Assembly (NCBI GenBank): GCA_017530735.1
Contig: JAFXMB010000158.1
Location: forward strand, 1-40,802
Length of the DNA: 40,802 nt
Direction of reading: 5' to 3'
Source: Bacteroidaceae bacterium
GTDB taxonomy: Bacteria > Bacteroidota > Bacteroidia > Bacteroidales > Bacteroidaceae
The notes below the pieces were generated by a model that saw only the letters and a program-made list of their open reading frames with translations, had not been told where the DNA came from and searched no databases. Position numbers and translations under genes: made by a program. Shown in pieces: positions 1 to 7,805 of the stretch; positions within the stretch are counted from its first letter, which is position 1, and each line of letters begins with the position of its first letter.

Positions 1-252
1 CATTGTGCGGAATTTGTAGATCATGAAGGGCTTGCCCTTGTAACCCACTCTCTCCTGCTTGAAGAATACGGGACCCTTGTCGTAGAACAGGATTGCGGAG
101 AACACCAATATCAGCGGTGAAAAGAGTATCAGGCCAATAATTGAGAAAACGATATCAAAGATCCTTTTCAGTCCAAGCTGAAATGATCCCATTGCATCCG
201 CATGCTCCATACGGTACATGCTGCCGTATCCTTGAAGTTTATAGTTCAACAT
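1..252 (-). CDS. Bacterial sugar transferase, N-terminal part (cut by window edge)
   Basis: The reverse strand reads from an ATG at 252 through GLKRIFDIVFSIIGLILF and FKQERVGYKGKPFMIYKFRT to the window start with no stop. A short polar segment, one hydrophobic membrane helix, and then the QERVG and FxIYKFRTM motifs are typical of the WcaJ/WbaP/PglC-type polyprenyl-phosphate sugar-1-phosphate transferases. These start exopolysaccharide, O-antigen or glycan-linker synthesis by loading a sugar phosphate on undecaprenyl phosphate at the inner membrane. Only about 84 residues are visible and the catalytic region lies outside the window. In-frame ATGs at 219 and 210 are alternative starts. It is transcribed away from fabD. 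The family call is firm; the sugar is unknown. Confidence 0.82.
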   Translation of the reverse strand, partial: MLNYKLQGYGSMYRMEHADAMGSFQLGLKRIFDIVFSIIGLILFSPLILVFSAILFYDKGPVFFKQERVGYKGKPFMIYKFRTM

Positions 253-411
253 TATAATTTTCTGGTTTATAATATAACGCGCACAAAAAGCAATAATTGT
301 GTAGCGGCGCCGAAAAATGTCAATATTCCATTCATAAGCATTCAGAATGATGACTACTTTTGCACTCACAAGCTCTTTGTGTGCATTTTTCAATTGTTGG
401 GAAAAGCCGCG

Positions 412-419
412 CAAAGATA
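412..419 (-). promoter_or_regulatory. Putative -7 box of the sugar transferase gene
   Basis: The reverse strand reads TATCTTTG followed by CGCGG, matching the Bacteroidetes -7 consensus TAnnTTTG and pointing toward the sugar transferase start about 160 nt away. No clear TTTG box is visible about 20 nt upstream, so this is a moderate call. Confidence 0.45.
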
Positions 420-451
420 ATTAATTAAACTGATATACTTAATATTCACAT

Positions 452-1315
452 ATGAAAGCATACGTATTTCCCGGACAGGGTGCCCAGTTCTCGGGCATGG
501 GTAAAGACCTGTATGACCAGTTTGACTGGGCAAAAGAGTTGTTTGCAGAGGCCGATTCAATCCTCGGATTCAAGATTTCAGACATCATGTTCAACGGCTC
601 GGATGAAGATCTGCGCCGCACAGATATAACACAGCCCGCAGTGTTCATCCATTCAGTTGCTGTAGCCAAGTCACACGGCGCTGATTTCAAGCCTGATATG
701 GTTGCAGGACACTCCCTGGGAGAGTTCTCGGCACTTGTAGCCTGCGGCGCACTCTCATTCGAGAGCGGTCTGAAACTGGTTTCACAGCGTGCCAGGGCCA
801 TGCAGAAATGCTGCGAGAAGGTACCCGGCACAATGGCTGCCATCATAGGTCTGGCCGATGACAAAATTGAGGCCATCTGCGCTGACCTGAACGCCAAGGG
901 CATGGTGGTTGTTCCCGCCAATTACAACAGCCCCGGTCAGGTGGTTATCTCAGGTTCAAAAGAGGCCATCGCCGCTGCATGCCCCCTCATGACCGAGGCC
1001 GGCGCAAAGCGTGCCCTGCCCCTGGTTGTAGGCGGTGCTTTCCACTCACCCCTTATGACTCCAGCCAAGGATGAACTTGCACAGGCCATCAGCAACACAC
1101 AGTTCAACAATCCGGTATGCCCCATTTACCAGAACGTTGACGCCAAGCCTCACACCAATCCAGAGGAGATAAAGGCCAACCTTGTAACCCAACTCAACTC
1201 ACCCGTACGTTGGACTCAGAGCGTCCTGAACATGATTGCCGACGGCGCTGAGGAGTTTACAGAGTGCGGTCCCGGCGCAGTCCTGACCGGACTCATCAAG
1301 AGAATCAGAGGCTAA
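452..1315 (+). CDS. fabD: Malonyl-CoA:ACP transacylase FabD
   Basis: Transfers malonyl from CoA to acyl carrier protein in the cytoplasm, supplying extender units for fatty acid synthesis and probably also for the polyene pathway further right, which has no acyltransferase of this kind. The 287-residue length is normal. Visible motifs are the N-terminal FPGQGAQFSGMG, the nucleophile elbow AGHSLGE with Ser88, and GGAFHSPLM with catalytic His198. The start follows an AT-rich leader (TATACTTAATATTCACAT then ATG). A GH13 amylase gene begins 5 nt after the stop, so the two are probably co-transcribed. It is the only malonyl transferase in the window. Confidence 0.97.
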   Translation: MKAYVFPGQGAQFSGMGKDLYDQFDWAKELFAEADSILGFKISDIMFNGSDEDLRRTDITQPAVFIHSVAVAKSHGADFKPDMVAGHSLGEFSALVACGALSFESGLKLVSQRARAMQKCCEKVPGTMAAIIGLADDKIEAICADLNAKGMVVVPANYNSPGQVVISGSKEAIAAACPLMTEAGAKRALPLVVGGAFHSPLMTPAKDELAQAISNTQFNNPVCPIYQNVDAKPHTNPEEIKANLVTQLNSPVRWTQSVLNMIADGAEEFTECGPGAVLTGLIKRIRG

Positions 1316-1320
1316 GACCT

Positions 1321-2994
1321 ATGGAAAAGGCTGTCATCTACCAGATATTCACACGCGTCGGCTGCAACAGCGGAGGCAGGAATGTGCCTGGAGGAGACAT
1401 CCACACCAACGGTTCCGGCAAGCTGGAAAGTTATACTCCCACCGTCCTTGAGAACATCAGGGCGATGGGAGTTACTCATATATGGTTCACCGGTCTGATA
1501 GCCCACGCCTCATGCACAAGCTATAGCAAATACGGCATCCCTGAGTCACATCCGGGAACCGTAAAGGGTCGCGCCGGTTCACCCTACGCAATCCGTGACT
1601 ATTACGACATAGATCCCGACCTGGCACTGTCTGTTCCCGACCGCATGGCCGAGTTCCAGGCACTGGTAGACCGTGTCCACGCAGCCGGTATGAAATTCAT
1701 CATGGATTTTGTACCCAACCACGTGGCCCGCCAATACCGCTCAATTGCCAAACCCGAAGGAATTAAGGACCTTGGAGAGGCCGATGACAAGACGCTTGCG
1801 TTCAGCCCGCAGAACAACTTCTACTACCTGCCCGGACAGGCCCTCTCAGGTGAGCCGGACTGGGGTGATTACAAGGAGTTTCCGGCCCGCGCCACAGGCA
1901 ATGACAAATTCAGCGCAACTCCCACATATTCAGACTGGTATGAAACCGTAAAACTGAACTACGGAGTTGATTACATGGCCGGCGGACAGCGCTGTTTCGA
2001 TCCCGTTCCCGACACCTGGAAGAAGATGCTTGACATACTTTTGTTCTGGGCATCAAAAGGTGTTGACGCGTTCCGTTGCGACATGGCCGAGATGGTTCCG
2101 GTTCAGTTCTGGGACTGGGCCGTATCAAGAGTCAAAAAAGCTCACAAAAAGATACGTTTCATCGCTGAAATCTATAACCCCGGATCCTATTGGGATTACA
2201 TAAACATAGGCCACTTTGACTATATATATGACAAGGTGGGTCTTTACGACACGTTGCGTGCTGTTGTACAGGGTCGTGAATCGGCCACTGCAATAACCCG
2301 CTGCTGGCAGCAGAACGGCGGCAACGGTCCCAGTATGCTTCACTTCATGGAGAACCATGACGAGCAGCGCATAGCGTCCCGATTCTTCGGTGGAACGGCA
2401 CAAAAGGGACGACCTGCCATGATTGTATCGGCTCTTATGGACACCTGTCCTGTCATGGTATATTCAGGTCAGGAGGTTGGAGAACCGGGCATGGACCAGG
2501 AGGGATTCAGCGGACTTGACGGACGCACCACAATCTTTGATTACTGGGCTCCAGACACCCTGACCCGCCTCTATAACAACGGAAAATGGGACGATGCACG
2601 ACTTACAAACGATGAGCGTGAACTCAGGGCCTTCTACTCCACTCTGCTGCGTATCTGCAATCATGAGCATGCCGTACGTGACGGCAGGTTCTTTGACCTT
2701 ATGTACGTGAATCCGCTCTCCGAGTCATTCAATCCCCACAAGCAGTACGCATTTCTGCGTGCCGACGGCAAGGATGCCATCCTGGTGGTGACCAACTTCA
2801 GCGACCAGCCGCTCAACACCACAGTCAATATTCCGCAGCACGCGTTTGACTACATGGAGCTCAGGGAAAAAGACGGCGCTACAGTCAAGGAACTCCTGTC
2901 CGGCCAGACTTTCAAGGCCAACATCCATCCCGACTCCCCCATCCGCGTCACCATCCCCGCCCAATCCGGCATAATCCTGAAATGGCATAAATAA
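1321..2994 (+). CDS. GH13 alpha-amylase family glycosidase, cytoplasmic
   Basis: Predicted alpha-glucan-active enzyme of 557 residues that starts directly with the barrel (KAVIYQIFTRVGC) and has no signal peptide, so it should act on internal glycogen or imported maltodextrins. All four GH13 regions are visible: DFVPNH (129-134), GVDAFRCDMAEM with nucleophile Asp254, FIAEIYNP with acid/base Glu283, and FMENHDEQR with transition-state Asp347. A C-terminal beta domain follows, with GKDAILVVTNFSDQPL near its start. The ATG at 1321 is chosen because upstream in-frame residues belong to the fabD end and the spacing to fabD is 5 nt. Exact specificity (amylase, neopullulanase-like or transferase) cannot be read from the sequence. 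Confidence 0.93.
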   Translation: MEKAVIYQIFTRVGCNSGGRNVPGGDIHTNGSGKLESYTPTVLENIRAMGVTHIWFTGLIAHASCTSYSKYGIPESHPGTVKGRAGSPYAIRDYYDIDPDLALSVPDRMAEFQALVDRVHAAGMKFIMDFVPNHVARQYRSIAKPEGIKDLGEADDKTLAFSPQNNFYYLPGQALSGEPDWGDYKEFPARATGNDKFSATPTYSDWYETVKLNYGVDYMAGGQRCFDPVPDTWKKMLDILLFWASKGVDAFRCDMAEMVPVQFWDWAVSRVKKAHKKIRFIAEIYNPGSYWDYINIGHFDYIYDKVGLYDTLRAVVQGRESATAITRCWQQNGGNGPSMLHFMENHDEQRIASRFFGGTAQKGRPAMIVSALMDTCPVMVYSGQEVGEPGMDQEGFSGLDGRTTIFDYWAPDTLTRLYNNGKWDDARLTNDERELRAFYSTLLRICNHEHAVRDGRFFDLMYVNPLSESFNPHKQYAFLRADGKDAILVVTNFSDQPLNTTVNIPQHAFDYMELREKDGATVKELLSGQTFKANIHPDSPIRVTIPAQSGIILKWHK

Positions 2995-3024
2995 AAAATC
3001 CCGAGCGGCCTGCTCGGGATTTTT
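2994..3024. terminator. Bidirectional intrinsic terminator between the GH13 gene and carB
   Basis: A perfect 10-bp stem AATCCCGAGC / GCTCGGGATT with a 5-nt loop (GGCCT) is flanked by A-runs on the left and T-runs on the right. It therefore forms a rho-independent terminator on both strands, ending the convergent fabD-amylase and carA-carB transcripts. Confidence 0.9.
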
Positions 3025-3026
3025 CT

Positions 3027-6000
3027 TTACTTAAAACTGTCCCAACTCTTGATTGGAATATCGTTGATATCTACGGTGCAGAAGGCATTGATGAACGAAC
3101 TTGCCAAGCGAGCATTGGTTATCAGCGGGATGTTCAGGTCAATGGCGGCACGACGGATCTTGTATCCGTTTGTGAGCTCATGCTGGGTGAGATTCTTGGG
3201 AATGTTCACCACCATGTCAATCTGCTTGTTGTGCAGCATGTCAAGAGCCTGAGGCTGCTGTCCCTCCTCACTGGGCCAGTAAACGCGAGTGTTCTTTATG
3301 CCGTTATCCTCAAGGTACTTTGATGTACCGCCGGTAGCGTACAGGTTGAATCCGTTTGAAACCAGCATCTTGGCAGCATCCAGCATGGCGGCTTTCTGCT
3401 TTGCTGTACCGGTTGAGAGCAGAATGTTCTTCTTGGGGATGCGGTAGCCAACTGAGAGCATTGACTCCAGGATGGCGTAGCGCTGGTCATCACCAAGGCA
3501 GCCTACCTCACCGGTCGATGCCATATCGACGCCCAGTACAGGATCGGCCTTCTGCAGACGGTTGAATGAGAACTGTGAAGCCTTGATACCAACGTAGTCA
3601 ATATCGAACAGGCTCTTCTCAGGTGCCTCTACAGGTATGCCGAGCATGATCTTTGTTGCTATCTCAATCAGGTTGATCTTGAGCACCTTGCTTACGAACG
3701 GGAATGAACGTGAAGCACGCAGGTTACACTCAATTACCTTGATATCGTTCTCACGGGCCAGATACTGGATATTGAAAGGACCGTTTATATGAAGTTCCTT
3801 GGCAATCTGACGGCTGATGCGCTTGATACGCTTAACAGTCTCGACATAGAGCTTCTGGGGCGGGAACTGGATGGTAGCGTCACCTGAGTGTACGCCGGCA
3901 AACTCAATGTGCTCACTGATGGCGTAAGCAATGATTTCACCATCCTTGGCAACGGCATCCATCTCAACCTCCTTGGCGTTCTCGATAAAGCGGCTTACTA
4001 CTACAGGATGCTCCTTTGATACCTCGGCAGCCAGCTGCAGGAATCTCTCCAGCTCCTCCTGGTTGCTGCAAACGTTCATGGCAGCACCTGAGAGCACATA
4101 TGAGGGACGTACCAGTACAGGGAATCCAACCTTATCGATAAACTTGCCTATCTCCTTCATGGATGTAAGCTCGCTCCACTCAGGCTGGTCAACGCCGATG
4201 CGGTCAAGCATGGCTGAGAATTTCTCACGGTCCTCGGCGTTATCAATGTCCTTGGCGCTTGTACCCAGGATAGGCACGTTCATGGCGTCAAGTTTCATAG
4301 CCAGGTTGTTGGGGATCTGTCCGCCGGTTGATACAATCACACCGTAGGGATTCTCCAACTCAATTATATCCATAACGCGCTCAAATGTGAGCTCGTCAAA
4401 GAACAGACGGTCTGTAACGTCGTAGTCGGTACTTACTGTCTCAGGGTTGCAGTTGATAACGATGTTGCGGTAACCCTCCTTGCGGACGGTGTTCAGAGCC
4501 TGAACGCCGCACCAGTCAAACTCAACCGATGAACCGATACGGTATGCACCCGAGCCGATAACGATGATTGACTTCTTGTCATCAAAGAAAGGTATGTCAT
4601 GTGCGCATCCGTTATAAGTCATGTACAGGTAGTTCTCCTTGGCCTGATACTCACCGCCCATGGTATCTATCTGCTTTACGTAAGGTACGATACCCAGGCT
4701 CTTACGCTTGTTACGAACAGAGAGAAGACCGGCCTGTGAGCCCTGTTTCTTCTCCTCACCTATGGCACGTGCAATCTGGAAGTCCGAGAATCCTATCTTC
4801 TTGGCCTTGCGCAACAAATCTTCACTCAGAGCCTCAATGCCCTTAACCTTGTGCAACTGCTTTGAAACATCATGAATACCCTTCAGACGGTTCAGGAACC
4901 ACTTGTCAATCTTGGTAAGTTCATAGATGCGGTCAATGGTGTAACCCTCGCTGAATGCCTGGCTGATAGCGAACAGACGCTTATCGGTAGGCTCCTTGAG
5001 CGCCTTGTCCAGGTCATCGAACTTGATGCTTTTGTTCTCTACGAATCCGTGCATGCCCTGGCCAATCATACGGATACCCTTCTGGATAACCTCCTCAAAG
5101 CTGCGGCCTATTGACATTACCTCACCTACAGACTTCATTGATGAGCCTATCTCACGGTCCACGCCGTGGAACTTGCTCAAATCCCAACGCGGAATCTTGC
5201 ATACAACATAGTCAACTGACGGCTCAAAGAAATCGGTAGTATCCTTGGTGATAGAGTTCTTAAGTTCATAAAGGTTGTAACCCAGACCTATCTTACAGGC
5301 CACGAATGCCAGAGGATAACCCGTTGCCTTTGATGCCAGGGCCGATGAGCGGCTCAAGCGGGCGTTAACCTCGATAACGCGGTAATCCTCACTCTGCGGG
5401 TCAAATGCAAACTGAATGTTGCACTCACCTACTATACCCACGTGACGGGCTATACGGATAGTGAGTTCCTCCAGTTTCTGCACCTCATGGTGAGTAAGTG
5501 TCTGTGTAGGAGCAACCACGATACTCTCGCCGGTATGTATGCCCAGCGGGTCAAAGTTCTCCATTGAGCAGACTATGATTGAGTTGCCGCTGTTATCGTT
5601 CACGCACTCAAACTCTATCTCCTTCCAGCCCTTGAGACTCTTCTCAACCAGAATCTGGGGTGAGAATGAGAATGACTTCTCGGCCAGTTTGTTGAGTTCC
5701 TCCTCATTGTCGCAGAAACCCGAGCCCAGACCGCCCAGAGCGTAAGCCGAGCGGATGATAACCGGATATCCCAGTTCACGTGCAGCTGCGCGTGCATCGT
5801 CCATAGTCTCTACGGCATGGCTCTTTATGGTCTGTACGCCTATCTCATCCAGACGCTTTACAAACAGGTCACGGTCCTCGGTGTCCATGATAGCCTTAAC
5901 CTGAGTACCCAGCACCTTAATCTTATACTTGGCCAGAACGCCGTTCTGCTCAAGAGCCACACCGCAGTTCAGAGCGGTCTGACCGCCGAATGCAAGCAGA

Positions 6001-6254
6001 ATTGCATCGGGACGCTCCTTTGCAATAACCTTCTCTACAAAGAACGGAGTTACAGGATAGAAATAAACTCTGTCAGCAACACCCTCGCTGGTCTGTACAG
6101 TTGCAATATTGGGGTTGATGAGGATGGTCTCTATGCCCTCCTCCTTAAGTGCCTTGAGGGCCTGTGAACCTGAGTAATCGAATTCGCCGGCCTCACCTAT
6201 CTTGAGTGCGCCTGATCCCAGGAGCAGCACTTTCTTGTATTTCTTCAATGCCAT
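3027..6254 (-). CDS. carB: Carbamoyl-phosphate synthase large subunit, CPS I/CAD-like type
   Basis: Makes carbamoyl phosphate from bicarbonate, two ATP and ammonia for pyrimidine and arginine synthesis. The 1075 residues show the duplicated ATP-grasp layout: first half with EFDYSGSQA, SAYALGGLGSGF, VIEVNARLSRSSALASKATGYPLA; second half with GSGAYRIGSSVEFDWCGVQA, RPSYVLSGAAM and ECNLRASRSFPFVSKVL; then a C-terminal MGS-like effector domain from about residue 940. Many stretches (LGSGALKIGEAGEFDYSGSQA, VEKSLKGWKEIEFE, VCKIPRWDLSKFHG, IGSSMKSVGEVM) resemble the eukaryotic CPS I/CAD proteins more than E. coli CarB. The effector domain carries ATGGTS (973-978), WPSEEGQ (Trp993) and VNIPKN (Asn1017), recalling the N-acetylglutamate site of CPS I. 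It starts 12 nt after carA and is co-transcribed with it. Confidence 0.95.
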   Translation of the reverse strand: MALKKYKKVLLLGSGALKIGEAGEFDYSGSQALKALKEEGIETILINPNIATVQTSEGVADRVYFYPVTPFFVEKVIAKERPDAILLAFGGQTALNCGVALEQNGVLAKYKIKVLGTQVKAIMDTEDRDLFVKRLDEIGVQTIKSHAVETMDDARAAARELGYPVIIRSAYALGGLGSGFCDNEEELNKLAEKSFSFSPQILVEKSLKGWKEIEFECVNDNSGNSIIVCSMENFDPLGIHTGESIVVAPTQTLTHHEVQKLEELTIRIARHVGIVGECNIQFAFDPQSEDYRVIEVNARLSRSSALASKATGYPLAFVACKIGLGYNLYELKNSITKDTTDFFEPSVDYVVCKIPRWDLSKFHGVDREIGSSMKSVGEVMSIGRSFEEVIQKGIRMIGQGMHGFVENKSIKFDDLDKALKEPTDKRLFAISQAFSEGYTIDRIYELTKIDKWFLNRLKGIHDVSKQLHKVKGIEALSEDLLRKAKKIGFSDFQIARAIGEEKKQGSQAGLLSVRNKRKSLGIVPYVKQIDTMGGEYQAKENYLYMTYNGCAHDIPFFDDKKSIIVIGSGAYRIGSSVEFDWCGVQALNTVRKEGYRNIVINCNPETVSTDYDVTDRLFFDELTFERVMDIIELENPYGVIVSTGGQIPNNLAMKLDAMNVPILGTSAKDIDNAEDREKFSAMLDRIGVDQPEWSELTSMKEIGKFIDKVGFPVLVRPSYVLSGAAMNVCSNQEELERFLQLAAEVSKEHPVVVSRFIENAKEVEMDAVAKDGEIIAYAISEHIEFAGVHSGDATIQFPPQKLYVETVKRIKRISRQIAKELHINGPFNIQYLARENDIKVIECNLRASRSFPFVSKVLKINLIEIATKIMLGIPVEAPEKSLFDIDYVGIKASQFSFNRLQKADPVLGVDMASTGEVGCLGDDQRYAILESMLSVGYRIPKKNILLSTGTAKQKAAMLDAAKMLVSNGFNLYATGGTSKYLEDNGIKNTRVYWPSEEGQQPQALDMLHNKQIDMVVNIPKNLTQHELTNGYKIRRAAIDLNIPLITNARLASSFINAFCTVDINDIPIKSWDSFK

Positions 6255-6266
6255 AATATCAGGGTG

Positions 6267-7328
6267 TTAGAGTTTTGAAACAAAATCATCATAAATAAAC
6301 ATAGCATCAGTGTTTACCTGATCACTCTCTGAGTGGAACATAACGCCAACCCATGGCTTGCGTGTGTTGTAGATACCCTCAACAGAACCGTCGTTCAGGT
6401 TCTTGAGGTAAACCTTCCACTGACCTACAACTGAATCCTCACGGATTGCGTAGTTGTGGTTCTGTGTGGTAATATAGCAGCGGTCGGTGCCCACCAGCTG
6501 TACCGGCTGGTTCTGGGTGTGGTGACCGAACTTGAGCTTGTATGTATCCATACCGCCGGCAAGACCCATCAGCAGGCATCCCATGCCGATACCCAGTATC
6601 GGGGTATCATTTTTAGCCATGAACTTCTGCAGGGCTGTAACCACCTCACTGCAGTAGCTGGGGTTACCCGGGCCGTCCGATATCACCAGACCGTCCATCT
6701 TGATCTTTGAGTAGTTATAGTTCCAGGGAACGCGAACCACCTTGAGGTCCTCATTGATGAGGCAGCGTACCACGCCGGCCTTGACACCGCAGTCCACCAG
6801 AACCACAGTCTTGGAACCACCCTCATTGTATGTAACAGGCTCCTTGACCGATACCTCCGGGAGCAGATTTGTATATGCATACTCCTCAGGTTTCTGCTTG
6901 CCGTCAAACAGTATCTTGGCGGTCATGCTGCCGTGGTTACGGATGTGCTTGGTCAGCTCACGGGTATCAACGCCTTCAATGCCAACCACCTTCTCACGCT
7001 TCATCCATGAGTCAAGTGACTCCTTGGCGTTCCAGTGGCTGTAGAAATCGCTCTTGTCACTTACAATCAAGGCGCGTGCCTGTGCGTGCTCGCTCTCCGC
7101 ATTGGTGGGAAGCCCGTTCTCATCGGCACTCATGGGCTGGATGCCGTAGTTTCCTATCACCGGATAGGTCATAACAATGAGCTGTCCGCGCGATGCGGGC
7201 TCAGTCAGGATCTCAGGATAACCGGCCATTGCGGTATTGAATACAAGCTCGCCGCTTACGGGCTGATTGTATCCGAATGACTCACCCTTGAATGAGGTGC
7301 CGTCGGCCAAAACTAGTGATACTGTCAT
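6267..7328 (-). CDS. carA: Carbamoyl-phosphate synthase small subunit lacking the nucleophile Cys
   Basis: A 353-residue protein with the normal CarA layout: N-terminal small-subunit domain (LADGTSFKGESFG, FNTAMAGYPEILTEP, YPVIGNYG) and a class I glutamine amidotransferase domain (SDGPGNP at 217-223, YKLKFGH, TQNHNYAI, FHSES). In ordinary CarA the nucleophile sits in GICLGHQ; here the same place reads GIGMGCL (246-252), so the Cys position is Gly248. His332 and Glu334 of the triad remain. The codons GGT ATC GGC ATG GGA TGC are clear in the DNA, with no frameshift. By analogy with ureotelic CPS I, where Cys is Ser, this subunit should not hydrolyse glutamine and the enzyme may use free ammonia. 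Start ATG at 7328 follows a GGAGGAG purine tract. It forms an operon with carB. Confidence 0.93.
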   Translation of the reverse strand: MTVSLVLADGTSFKGESFGYNQPVSGELVFNTAMAGYPEILTEPASRGQLIVMTYPVIGNYGIQPMSADENGLPTNAESEHAQARALIVSDKSDFYSHWNAKESLDSWMKREKVVGIEGVDTRELTKHIRNHGSMTAKILFDGKQKPEEYAYTNLLPEVSVKEPVTYNEGGSKTVVLVDCGVKAGVVRCLINEDLKVVRVPWNYNYSKIKMDGLVISDGPGNPSYCSEVVTALQKFMAKNDTPILGIGMGCLLMGLAGGMDTYKLKFGHHTQNQPVQLVGTDRCYITTQNHNYAIREDSVVGQWKVYLKNLNDGSVEGIYNTRKPWVGVMFHSESDQVNTDAMFIYDDFVSKL

Positions 7329-7363
7329 TTTCTGTAATATTGATCAAATTACTTTACTCCTCC

Positions 7364-7408
7364 TTTAAAAAAGAAAAAAGGGAAAATGTCTTAAACAATT
7401 CCCCCTTT
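7364..7408 (-). terminator. Terminator-like hairpin in the carA leader (possible attenuator)
   Basis: On the minus strand a 10-bp stem, AAAGGGGGAA pairing with TTTTCCCTTT (two G-U pairs), encloses a 12-nt loop and is followed by TTTCTTTTTT. It ends about 36 nt before the carA ATG and lies downstream of a predicted promoter, the arrangement of a transcription attenuator. A second hairpin (TCACCA 7435-7440 with TGGTGA 7458-7463) lies upstream in the same leader. No leader peptide with an ATG was seen. It could instead end a short separate RNA. Confidence 0.6.
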
Positions 7409-7497
7409 ATGAAATGAAATGACTGAAAACACTATCACCACCCGTGGGTTTATGCTTTGGTGAACAGTCAATATTTCCTCTCTTTCTTAACATGCCG

Positions 7498-7505
7498 CAA
7501 AGGTA
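7498..7505 (-). promoter_or_regulatory. -7 box of the carA-carB promoter
   Basis: The minus strand reads TACCTTTG followed by CGGCATG, a full match to the Bacteroidetes -7 consensus TAnnTTTG, about 170 nt upstream of carA. No convincing TTTG box is visible at the usual upstream distance. It implies a leader of about 160 nt. Confidence 0.6.
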
Positions 7506-7684
7506 CTGCTTTTCCCTTAAACCCGCACATCAGAATGAATAAGTTTTCAACAATTGCTCTATTAAATAATGTTATACCGGATAAATATACGGTTTGATAA
7601 AAACAGGTTAGTATAAAAATGGTATCTGATTGGGTTCTATCTGAATGAAAAATCTACGGGTCACACACCATTTTTCTAAGTTTA
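7506..7684. other. Noncoding AT-rich stretch between carA and the defence island
   Basis: This belongs to the 477-base gene-free interval between the carA start and the DUF3800 gene end. I see no ORF, RNA or mobile element in this part. A short direct repeat TATCTGA occurs twice about 15 bases apart near 7620-7650. The remaining parts of the interval hold the carA leader on the left and a candidate small RNA on the right. Confidence 0.5.
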
Positions 7685-7716
7685 TTTGTTTACCAGAAAA
7701 AAAGTAGATATTTTTG
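7685..7716 (+). promoter_or_regulatory. Bacteroidetes-type promoter for a candidate small RNA
   Basis: TTTG at 7685-7688 and TATTTTTG at 7709-7716 match the -33 and -7 consensus with a 20-nt spacer, among the best-formed promoters in the window. No ORF follows on this strand; the next features are a hairpin and a T-run. Confidence 0.6.
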
Positions 7717-7720
7717 TTGC

Positions 7721-7800
7721 AGAAAAGTCCTACTCGGAAGCGAAGGCCTTAGTTCCACTAAGGCGGATAATGTAGCTTAAGCGGGGCTTTTTTCTTTTTT
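7721..7800 (+). ncRNA. Candidate small noncoding RNA, about 80 nt
   Basis: Directly after a good promoter, the plus strand has a perfect 7-bp hairpin GCCTTAG-TTCCA-CTAAGGC (7746-7764), an outer helix possibility CTAC (7730-7733) with GTAG (7772-7775), the palindrome GCTTAAGC (7775-7782), and then GGGGC followed by TTTTTTCTTTTTT. The final hairpin (AAGC-GGG-GCTT) is only 4 bp, so the terminator is weak on paper although the U-run is long. It is convergent with the DUF3800 gene, whose stop lies 6 nt beyond. I do not recognise the RNA family; it is neither a tRNA nor a CRISPR repeat. Transcription is inferred. Confidence 0.4.
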
Positions 7801-7805
7801 CCCCA

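Noticed and set aside
361-390. Imperfect inverted repeat TGCACTCACAA / TTTGTGTGCA followed by five T
   Set aside because: Terminator-like on the plus strand, but no plus-strand gene lies upstream; stem is imperfect. At most a leader structure of the sugar transferase gene.
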